A stretch of 64,000 nucleotides of DNA from Sycon ciliatum. Lineage: Eukaryota; Porifera; Calcarea; Leucosolenida; Sycettidae. Below, in pieces: positions 54,416 to 63,315 of the stretch. Location of the stretch: NCBI RefSeq assembly GCF_964019385.1, contig NC_088653.1, positions 11,343,192 through 11,407,191 of the forward strand, in the 5' to 3' direction. Numbering within the stretch: position 1 is the first letter of the stretch; each line of letters starts with the position of its first letter. The notes beneath the pieces were generated by a model. That model was not told the DNA's origin and did not search any database. It worked only from the letters and a program-made list of their open reading frames with translations. The translations under genes and the position numbers were made by a program.

Positions 54416-55444
54416 TTCTTTCTTGATATCGAACATATTTACTATTGATCACGACGTATCCATTCTTGTTGAGCTTTGTATTATTTATCCGCGCTCTTAT
54501 CCATTTTCCAATACTATTTTTCTAGTATTATTATGAGTGCACAAGATGACGTAGGTCGCCATTTTCTCCATGTGATCTTGGTGCGCAAGGCTTGATCCTT
54601 TTTCTCTTGCTCTTTTAGTTTTAGTTCTTCTTGTGCAAAAGCAAGTAATTGGTCCAATGTCGAGTGGGCTGTGAGTGTTTGCAAAGGATATCCGTTCGTC
54701 CATGGCAGCCTGTATGCAAAGTAGAGATAGGTGCTGTCCTTGTCCTGACGCAACTGACGATGTAGCCTGTTCTTGCGACACTGGACTTGTTACAATTCCC
54801 TGTCAGACCACGGTGGATATGCGCTCGCCTTCCTGCTGGCGGATTTAAGAGGGCCATGTCTGTCAAGAACGCTCATGAATTTAGTTTGCCAAGTGCTCCA
54901 CATCTCATCAGTGGAGGAAGTCATTTGGAACACGCCTAGGTTTGCGTTGGCAAGTTCATCCCGAAATTCTGGAAGGTTCATGGTACGCATATTGCTGTTA
55001 AGCCCCAACCCTCACACAAACAAGTCAAGAAAGAGTCATCTTTGGATTAAGGAGTGCTGGTTTCAAAACAACTCGTTTAAAGCTCAAAGTAGAGCTGCTG
55101 CTAGCTCAGAGCAGAGCTGCTGTTAGCTCAGAGCAGAGCTGGCGTTAGCTCAAAGTAGAGCTGCGGCTAGCTCAAAGTAGAGCTGCTGTTAGCTCAAAGT
55201 AGAGGTGCTGTAAGCTCCAAGTAGAGCTGCTGTTAGCTCAAAGTAGAGCTGCTGTTAGCTCAAAGTAGAGCGGCAATGCTAAATGGATGTAATATAGCGT
55301 AAGCACAGTTGTGAGAGTGGACCCATGAAACCAGCACTCCGTCACCTAAGCACTATTGATGCACATGAAGGGTCAATTAATTTCAGGACAGTCAAGAGTT
55401 GTACAGCTAGAGTTCAGAAGCTCATTACTCATGCGAGTCGGGCA

Positions 55445-56191
55445 TCATGGCATCCATGACACGGCAGCGAGCCGGTACGACAGCTGGCGCTTAGCGCTTG
55501 TTGTAGTCCGGATGTAGCATAGACACGCATCGCTCTTCCGCTGACCCGCCACTCGGAAGAAGGAGTCGGGGACACCAGCCATACCAGTGGTGGTGGCTGC
55601 ACGGATGTGGACTGAATGCCCGGAGCAGTTCGACTGGGATAGTACACAGGCCGCAACGACAAGAGACCATACTGTTACTGTGAATGACTGCCTGGTCAGC
55701 TGCTGTCCGTTCGAGAGTACGAACAAGAGTTGCTCCAGTCCCTCGCGACGAGTGACAAATGGGTAGCTAACCATGGCACGGACCGGGCAGTACGGCGGTA
55801 CAGACGGGTCAATGTCACTGGTAACGTCTATACCGAATGCGTCTGTCTTGGATGAAAGCAGGAGGAGTTGCAGGCGTCCGTCACCCGGAGACCTAGTGCA
55901 GCCCCGTGTGATGCCATCAGTAAATTCGGCACACAGAAGAAATCCAAAGAACGCTAGCAGCATGGCGGCTTGGTAGAGCAACTTGTCATGGCCATTCAGG
56001 ATACTACTTTTCCGGCGTGCATCCATCAGGTGTCGTAGGATTGGCATAGTGATAGGTAGGCGAGTTGTGAGTACAGCCGTACCATGGCATCGCTGGATGC
56101 TCTTCATCACCCTCTTCAGAAGGCAAGCATCTACTAAGGGCCCTGCAAACCCATTCTCAAGATGGGCTTTACGCACCACACTCACATACAC
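55445..56191 (-). pseudogene. DIRS-like tyrosine recombinase (copy B), one open frame
   Basis: 248 codons: VDACLLKRVMKSIQR, LPITMPILRHLMDARRKSS, HDKLLYQAAMLLAFFGFLLC, SSKTDAFGIDVTSDIDPS, NGQQLTRQSFTV, SGHSVHIRAATTTGMAGVPD and the Tyr in DACLCYIRT. The conserved His is present (GHSVH), but the Arg of H-x-x-R is His. A recombinase without that Arg is not expected to cleave. The real start may lie upstream, fused to the missing RNase H. Confidence 0.8.
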
Positions 56192-56422
56192 AGATACAGT
56201 TCAGGGCACACTGATCATAGATGAAGCATGAATGAGCGTCCAGCAACGATGACTCGGGCATCAAAAGTGAGCTTCCCCAGGAGGGACTCGAGTTGACGCT
56301 GGCCGATGCTGCGCTCGCTGATAGTAGCCATGACTGGCTCACGGATCTCAAACAGCTTGTCCTCTGGTAGCGGAGCTTCATGGCGCTCGCAGTCTAGGGA
56401 GGTCGATGATGGTGGTGGCCCT

Positions 56423-56865
56423 TCAAGCTTGTATGTAGCAAGGAGGAATGCCGAGATACGTGAATGCCCGGAGGGGGATGGTCAGTTGCTGGTCGGATGC
56501 AACCAAACCAGTGGAGATATCAAGAAAGTCATCGAGGTAATGAAGGTGGTGATCTATAGCAAACTCGTGCTGCATGATCCAGTTGACTGCTGTGGCTACT
56601 GAGTCAAAGATGGCTGGGCTGGAGCGAAGGCCGAAAGGCAGAAAGCGCTCATAGTAGTTGGAGCCTTCCCAGAGAAGTCCTGACGGCGGACTGCGATCTG
56701 CCGAAATGCACTGCGTAAATCGAGCTTGGACAAATAAACCGGCTGTGGGCATGACATTATGATGTTGATTGCGTTGTCAATGCTCACGCAGAGCAGAGAG
56801 AGCGGCTCAGCAGAAATGCTGTTGTTCACGCGCATGCCCTCCGGATTGGACAGATGGTGGATCAA
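56423..56865 (-). pseudogene. DIRS-like reverse transcriptase (copy B)
   Basis: Frames 56865-56596 and 56752-56423 carry YLSKLDLRSAFRQIAVRRQD and, after a shift, FLPFGLRSSPAIFDSVATAV with YLDD at 56539-56528. These are DIRS/Ngaro-type motifs. Confidence 0.8.
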
Positions 56866-56884
56866 TCATCGCTTGAAATTCTTT

Positions 56885-58010
56885 TTAGGGACGGCACCAA
56901 TTCCAGCGCATGAACTGAAATGGAGGTGACGAAAATGGGCCTGTGGTCTTGCTGCAGGCGCAGGAAGCAATTAATTGCTCGAAAATAAATGCCGGCTGAG
57001 TGAAAGCCGAGGGCAGATTATTAGAGAAAACCAAAATGTCGTGTTTGCTGGCAGATACAAGAGCAAAGCCATGACGCAGGGCATGGAGAACTTTCGCAAC
57101 ACATAATTGATCTGGGTGGCTACGTAACAGGCGGGCAAAGTGGTCAGCTAGCAGTGTGGTGTCTGCAGAGTGTATAGGAAAGAAGCTACGTACCGAGTCA
57201 AGCGATTCAGTAGCCATTCTGCTAGGAGCGGCGGGGTGGTCGATTGGCTCTGCGCTGCTGCTGGTTGCACCTGATGCATGGGTGGTCCTTGCCACACTGG
57301 CTGCAGGTGTGGGACAAGCCACACGACGATGAAGAATAGCGACCTCCGTTGACATTCCGGCAGATTTCGTGGCCGTCGCTGGTATGGGTGCGACCACTGG
57401 AGGTACATGCTGATGGCTTGGGGAATTGAGATTGGGGACGAAAAGCAGCGTCTGACATTGAGCACGTTTTGGGTGTGCATGGCCTGTGAAAGCTATCAGC
57501 CATAGGTTCACGTCGACGGTGTTCAACCTCTTCGTGCCTGGTTACTGGGCCACGAGCATCCGCAGCTTGCGGTCGTACTCTAGCCGTGGGCTTGGGAAGA
57601 ACTGGCGGTTAGCAGTCAGGATCAACTGCTGGTACGCAATCAGTTCAGTAGATCAGCAGTGCGGTGTGGGGCAGCAGCCGTGATAACAGACATGTATGCG
57701 GTCCATGCCTCGAGCTGGGTAGCAATATCGTGAACCTTGCGACGCACCTGCTTTGCGTCATCCGACTCAACGATATTTAGCTGACCATCGTTATTCGGGC
57801 TGTGTACCAGCCAGAATGTTGAGCCGGAAGTGTTGGCGGCCGACAAAGCCGACTACACCTCATCCCGTACGAGAGCGCAGGGATCCGTTGAGCCCGCGTG
57901 ACCTGAGCTGGCGGAGGAGGCATTGGTGCCAGTCGGGCTTCTGGGCTCGCGAGCCGTGTCTGCACTGTCATGTTGCTGGTTCTCCTGGCGGGAGCATACC
58001 TCACAACCAA
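56885..58010 (-). pseudogene. DIRS-like gag and RT N-terminus (copy B)
   Basis: Frame 57526-56885 holds VNLWLIAFTGHAHPKRAQC, and its later part (VLHALRHGFAL) is already RT-like. A third frame (57503-57222) holds the gag cysteine/histidine cluster CGLSHTCSQCGKDHPCIRC, characteristic of DIRS-type gag. The N-terminal piece lies at 57846-57640 and upstream. Frames are broken by small indels. Confidence 0.75.
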
Positions 58011-59534
58011 GGGCTGGCTGTGCCAGCAAACGGTCCTGTAAAATACTTTTACTCAGTTTCCTTTCGGATTCAAGCTGCGCTGAGAAACCGGGCCGCGGAG
58101 GGCCTGGCAATACATTGCCTTGACAGTGTCGACAGTTAGGTCAGACATACTGAAGAAATAAAATGTTGAGGTGACACTCAGGCTGGCAGCAAAGCTATGA
58201 AAGGAAAAGAAACACTGCTGAAGCACGATCCGTTGTCTGGAAGAGCACCAAAAGAAACACTGCTGAAGAACGATCCGTTGTCTGGAAGAGCACAACATGG
58301 CCAGCAAGATTTGATTGGCTGGTGCCATTTGTGATAACGCAGCAAAACATAGCGCATGACGTCAGTCTTGAATGCAGTACAGAGCAATGCAGTGCAGTGT
58401 GTGCGCTAGTTCGGATTGTTGCTAACAAGTACTAGCACAGCTAGTACCCCATTAAACTTGCTCCCTGGCGATGAGAGGAGTGTTGATGCTTAGCAGACAG
58501 TAGCGCGAGGTCCAGTCTAGCATGTACGGCCGAGTGATCACTCAGAGTACAGGGTATGACATTGCAGGAGACTGTAGCAGGGCTACTGGTGAGGATCAGG
58601 TCCAATGTCGTGCTGGCTGGTCATCTTGGGGTTACTAGTATTCGGGTTGGGAAAGAGTCTAGATTTATCAAACCGAGAGAGTGAATTCAAACATTGAAAT
58701 GGTGGAGCTGGGGTGTTGCAGCTGAGCTAACTTTAATGTTGAAGTCAACGAAAAGGGTGACAGATGGAGATACCACTGAAGCCCGGTGAAGAGCCTGCTC
58801 AAATCTGTCCTGGTAATGAATTGATTCAGCAGGGGGGGGGGGGGGGGGGGTGATAAATACACGCAAAAAGGTGTCTCTGTCTAGAGTGGGGCAGACTGAT
58901 CCACACACCTTCAATACCATCCACCTTCAGATCTTCAGATCTGGCTGTATGGTGACAGGAAGAGTAGCCCTGTAATACAGGCACACACCTCCACCAGGAC
59001 GGCCGGCTCGATCCAGCCTGGCAAGGCTTTATCCAGATATATCGATCTCATTGTTAGCTACTGTCTTGGTGAACCAAGTCTCGGCCACACCGACAATGCC
59101 CCAGTCCATCGAATGCACCAGGTCTGACAGTTCATGCATTTTTTAGCGTACACTACAAAATTAATTTTGAGGAATACAATGGTCATATTTTGCTCCGATG
59201 TTGCAAGCACTGTTCTTGTAACAGTGGGTTGGAATGCTTTAGCGTTAGGATTTAGAGGAACTAGGGTATGATGAGCAGAGGTTGTCGGAAGATGGTGCTG
59301 TTGTCAAGTTAGCACTCAAATGTTATTCCGTTGATTGTGACCTGTGCGCCACTGTTATTCGTATCTTCAGCACCTGAAACTTCGTCACGTTCAGCTGCAG
59401 TGGAGAAAACATTGGCGAGTTTGGCAGCTCGGGGAGTTGCTGGGAATGTATTCTTCCCTGACGCCATGGTGAATCCATCTTTGTCATTGTCAGGTGAGCG
59501 ATGGGGTGCCTTCCGCTCAGGTCAATTTGTTTTA

Positions 59535-60470
59535 TTCCCGTAGCTATGCAGAAGTTGTTACTTCAGTAACGTCTGGCGCTAGCCAGGGTCCACACAGCTT
59601 TAATTTGGTATTTGTGTGTTTTGTGTGTTTGTTTGTTTGTTTGTGTCACGCCTGGCGCTATCCGTATCTGACGGGAAAAAAGCATAGGTTGTTATAAATT
59701 TTTCGATTTTTCCTATTTTTTTTCAGGCAAATCCTGGGATTCGAACCCGCACTATCGCCCTACATGCATTCCCCCATACAATCCGCATTAATACCCATTC
59801 TTCCAAGTTTCTTCACGTTATTATCTTGCGTTTGAAAGCCCTATTTAAATATTGCGGGCAGCTGTATGTGGCCAGCTGTGTTTGATGGTACGGTACTGGA
59901 GACGGTGTCGTATTACCCTCGATCGTACCTGTCCCGTTCCTATCCACTACCGTACCGTGCCATCAAAGACGGCTGGCCACAATGCATATTCAAATAGGGC
60001 TTTCAAATGCAAGATCACAATATGAAACAACTTGGAAGAATTAGTATGGTATATACAGAAGCCTTGCTTGGTAGTTTAACATGTTTTTCGATTTTGACAG
60101 CATGTTACAAGGCGAGGACGCGTAGTGCTCCTGACTTCAACCATAACCCGGTTCCGGGGTTTTCCCAATACGGTTCAGATGGTCGCAAGACCGGGACTCT
60201 GTCAACCGGGTTATGGTTGTAGTCAGGAGCACTACGCGTCCTCGCCTTGTAACATGCTGTCAAAATCGAAAAACAAAAAAGAAATAGTATGTATGCGAAG
60301 TGTATCGGGGGATGCATGCAGGGCGCGCGATAGTGCGGGTTCGAATCCCAGGTTATGTCTTAAAAAAAAGAATTTTTTTACAGAATTTATAACATCTCTA
60401 TGCTTTTTTTTATCTAAGTCATCAAGGCAAAAAAAAGCATAGCGTAGGGCCCTGAGCTTCCAAGCTCTCT
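59535..60470. mobile_element. Large palindromic foldback element with tRNA-like ends (copy B only)
   Basis: Compared with copy A this is an insertion of about 930 bp. Left arm 59680-59895 pairs with 59955-60050 and 60290-60410 on the opposite strand. The outer arms each carry GGTTCGAATCC, a pol III B-box (minus at about 59740, plus at about 60340), beside GATAGTGCGG. Ends are CCCGTAGCTATGC and GCATAGCGTAGGG. A smaller hairpin insertion splits the right arm. No transposase. It resembles a foldback made from two head-to-head tRNA-derived repeats. Confidence 0.7.
60049..60284. mobile_element. Hairpin insertion nested in the foldback arm
   Basis: Arms of 71 bp (60083-60153 and 60204-60274) are reverse complements with one mismatch, around a 50-bp loop. 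TAGTATG occurs on both sides (60042-60048 and 60285-60291), a candidate 7-bp target duplication. The left arm of the outer element has no such insertion, so it is younger. Confidence 0.75.
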
Positions 60471-60923
60471 CGTTTCATCTGGTTTGACACCAGAGGGAAG
60501 CAGCAGTCCAATAAAAAAGGCATGGTCCTGGGAAGGCTGCCACTCGGCTGTATAGAACATACTCGAGTCATTTCTAACAGGTATACATACACACAGGATT
60601 GAATGATTCCAGAGCGCCAAAAACTGCGTCCACTCGCCAGCTGGTGTTGGGGTTGCTGGGGTGGCAAAATCATCTGTAGAAGGTGACGTGCATCTCGACA
60701 ATGCATATTGTACAGGTGGCAAAAGTAGGTTCCCTCCCCGATTAGGCGATGGCCACCACGTTGGATGAGTTGAGCCAGAGTGGTTTGTGCAGGGCTCATT
60801 CACACGACCCTGCCATTCTCCAGGACCGGGGGGGGGGGGGGCACCTGGAGTCCAGCATTCAAGAAGGTTTCCGGATAAAGCCGAGATGCTGCGGTCCTCA
60901 AAGTGCCAACGTGGAACCATATA

Positions 60924-61971
60924 CTTCCTCCGTTAACAAAAACTTCGTGATGGATTTTTGTGGGACTGGTTTGCGCACAAACTGCCGTAAAATGAGTTGC
61001 AGTCGCTTTCTTGGCCTTCCCTGGCGGGCCATGAAAGAGGTACGATTCAAGGAAAGCGACCTTTCACAACAAGCCGAGCGGAATCGATGGTTGCGCTGTG
61101 GAAACATAGGTGATGACAGTTATGGCGAGCAAAACTGAAATACCACTTCTCCGAGGGGATATTGCGTTGCTTAGCCTCTCTACTACTCTAGCACTGAGTC
61201 AGTTGGAGAGTGATAAAGAGCGATCAAACTGAACAGCGAGTCCACACAATGAGCGAGTGAACAAGGAGCTGGTCCGATCGCACGGCTCAATGAAAATAAT
61301 TCTGAGCTCAAGTTCTTGTTCAACCTGCGCAAAGCCCAGATTCGAATGCTGATGACCATGTATTCTTTAAGAAGTCTGCAGTCCGATGCAAGTCTCGTGG
61401 CTAAAGAAAGTCGACTGGACTTGCTAGCCGCTGCCGTTCAGTGCTGGCAGGGGTATCCATCAGAGAAAATGGAATCAGTTTGGCTGTGCCTTTACTCCTC
61501 GTTTCGCGGAGTTCTGGAGAGCGAAGATGAAAACAGGGAGTCGTATAATAATTTTACGACCCCCTGGTGGAAACGAGGAATCGCCATCGCGGCGGATCAC
61601 GCAGCTTGAAAGCCAACTACTTACTTGAACGACGGCTACATCAAGCTCAGCAGAGTGTGATCAAAGAAGCCGAGCCAAGGCTGAAACGAGCTGAACAATG
61701 ATTCGAGAGAGATGACGACTCGTGTGCAGCAGATGACGACTCGTGTGCAGCAGATGACGACAGCGACGCAGGGTCAAAAATAAGTCAAGCGAAAGCGACG
61801 CAAACTGAACTCTCTGCTCATTCCGCCAACAGTTTCTCTTGTAAAGACGCTGTACATAGGCTGAATCTCCTTCGTCCAGTGATTTGATGTCGATACAAAC
61901 TGTTCTTGACCTGTTCTAAGCGTTTTCATATCCATCAAAATCCATCACGAAGTTTTTGTTAACGGAGGAAG
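60924..61971. mobile_element. TA-target DNA transposon with cargo-like frame (copy B only)
   Basis: 1,048 bp with 35-bp perfect terminal inverted repeats (start CTTCCTCCGTTAACAAAAAC), flanked by TA at 60922-60923 and 61972-61973. Copy A shows the empty site (CCATATACCAG at 46037-46047). TA duplication suggests Tc1/mariner-type mobilisation, but these termini are not ones I recognise. Internal frames do not contain a D-D-D/E transposase. Confidence 0.85.
61295..61609 (+). CDS. Unrecognised frame inside the TA-target element
   Basis: About 100 codons with FNLRKAQIRMLMTMYSLRSL, LAAAVQCWQGYPSEKMESVW and FTTPWWKRGIAIAADHAA. A shorter upstream frame (about 60951-61138) has SRFLGLPWRAMKEVRFKESD. 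Neither resembles a known transposase. After the stop a 21-bp unit is tandemly duplicated (61711-61752). The frames may be exons of a captured gene or of an unusual transposase. Confidence 0.3.
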   Translation, partial: NNSELKFLFNLRKAQIRMLMTMYSLRSLQSDASLVAKESRLDLLAAAVQCWQGYPSEKMESVWLCLYSSFRGVLESEDENRESYNNFTTPWWKRGIAIAADHAA

Positions 61972-62656
61972 TACCAGATCTTTTCAAAACATTGGACTTA
62001 CGAGCACGTTTGATGTGACGCAAGTAACTCATTAATTTTTTTCCAGGCTGATGAAGCAAAGGACAACTGCTCGTTATGTTGATAGGACAAACCTTAGGCT
62101 CTTCAACAACATTCATAATAATCTAATGGTTTTGCGAGTAAACTACCGTACCTTTTCCTCAGGTGATATACAAGCAAGAGCGAACAAGAGCAAATAAATG
62201 AATTACGTACAGCAATGAGGTGATAAAACCGGGTCAAAGTAGAATAGCTAAAAACAACGGTGATAAATGCACGACCAATATACATCGTGCATATCCATAA
62301 TTCATTGTTCTTGCTCTCGTTTGCTCGTGCCGCTATATCCCCTTGTTGATGAGGAAGGAGACAATGTACGGGAGAAGAAACGTCACATTTATAAAGAGAA
62401 AGCACGGAAGTTTACTCGTAAAAAACATTTATTTTCTTAATGATGATGAACAGCCTGAAGTTTGTGCTACCACTTAGTATTATAGCATATTTGAATCGCA
62501 CGAAACCTTTTGTGGACATTAAAAATTGTCAATTGTGAATTTATAGCGTAAAACAGACCCACAGGCATTGTCAATACCCACTGAATTTATTCACCTGCGT
62601 AATTATTCTACTCATATACAAACAAGAATGCATCACGGATAATAATTATGACTTAC

Positions 62657-62755
62657 ATTATTCTTTGGTTCCAACGAATGTCCAGCAGTGTGAAGATAAT
62701 CTACTACAGAAACATTATCAAAATCTGCTGCATGATGTAATGGTGTGTCACCAGC
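62657..62755 (-). CDS. Ankyrin-repeat exon (copy B)
   Basis: 99 bp: AGDTPLHHAADFDNVSVVDY followed by LHTAGHSLEPKNN. The acceptor is GCTTCTTCCAG|G and the donor is AAT|GTAAGT. It is almost identical to copy A. The replacement of the loop Gly by Asp (DFDN for DYGN) is unusual for an ankyrin repeat and may mark early relaxation. Most 5' of the four exons in the minus-strand gene as seen here. Confidence 0.85.
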
Positions 62756-62792
62756 CTGGAAGAAGCAGCAAAATTAAAGACAAGACATATAC

Positions 62793-62900
62793 ACACATAC
62801 CCACATACATACACATGTTGATGCACATACACACACACACACATGCACATGCACACACACATCCAAAAACACATACGTAAACACAAACACACACACACAG
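62793..62900. repeat. CA microsatellite beside ankyrin exon B
   Basis: Same tract as 46860-46980 with fewer repeats. Confidence 0.95.
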
Positions 62901-62926
62901 ACCTCAGATCTCAGACCTGCCCATCG

Positions 62927-63193
62927 TGATGTATCATGCTAGCTACTCATGTATTGCGCATGTACTTCAAGTTGTTATCACCCGCATAACGCGTATTGTT
63001 ACGTTATACGCCTTGCTTCACGTGATTACGTCATGTCTCTATTGGACGCATGCACGCATCCATATTCTGGATTCATGTGTTCTTCTCCTTGCTCTTTTTC
63101 CTCACTTGAGAATGTAGATAAAAAGTTTCTATTATCTGGTCACCAAACTAGTTCCTGTTGTCTAGTAGTAGTGGTGTGCATGAGAACATAACA
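62927..63193 (+). repeat. 5' LTR of LTR retrotransposon D
   Basis: 267 bp starting TGATGTATCATGC exactly where similarity to segment copy A stops, and ending AACATAACA directly before a primer-binding site. A GATAAAAAG TATA-like box lies near 63117. Only one LTR is in the window. Confidence 0.75.
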
Positions 63194-63211
63194 TGGCGCA
63201 GTGAAGTTTCG
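63194..63211 (+). other. Primer-binding site of element D
   Basis: TGGCGCAGTGAAGTTTCG immediately follows the LTR with no spacer and starts with TGG, as needed for priming by a tRNA CCA end. It differs from the site of elements A and B, so D belongs to another lineage. Confidence 0.7.
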
Positions 63212-63315
63212 TACCTGTGTTTTTCTTGCCCGTGGTGCATCCCGGTTGTGTTCGCACGAGGCCTGCAGGTCCAATTAAATTTTATTTATTTCTCTAGTCG
63301 TGACCGTCTTCCGAA

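Larger units (their letters stand above)
55025..58465 (-). mobile_element. DIRS-like YR retroelement (copy B)
   Basis: Duplicate of 41030-44490, at the same place within the LINE, so it was copied by the segmental duplication and did not insert a second time. It is slightly better preserved: its recombinase is one open frame. It contains the minisatellite at 55083-55280. Confidence 0.8.
54497..59467 (-). mobile_element. APE-type LINE interrupted by a DIRS-like element (copy B)
   Basis: Same structure as copy A: short upstream frame 59467-59309 (52 codons), endonuclease pieces between about 59180 and 58480, then the linker 55008-54497 after the DIRS-like block. The linker frame is interrupted by a shift near 54780. 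No RT. A poly-G run of about 19 bases at 58832-58850 lies in the endonuclease. Confidence 0.75.
60630..62215 (-). repeat. Ankyrin-exon module, copy B, left part (split)
   Basis: 60630-60921 and 61974-62215 together correspond to 45745-46275. The TA-target element separates the halves. It includes a poly-G run at 60828-60841. Confidence 0.7.
52870..62926. repeat. Segmental duplication, copy B
   Basis: Colinear with copy A (38840-46985), direct orientation, starting at the shared CTCGAGCG word. Copy B has three extra insertions: a foldback element (about 59535-60470), a TA-target element (60924-61971) and the LTR element that ends the match at 62926. Sequence divergence between copies is low but clearly visible (substitutions and small indels throughout). 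Confidence 0.85.

Noticed and set aside
59700-60360. Possible tRNA genes at the GGTTCGAATCC motifs
   Set aside because: Only the T-loop/B-box region is tRNA-like; the flanking T-stem pairs poorly and no acceptor or anticodon stem could be formed.
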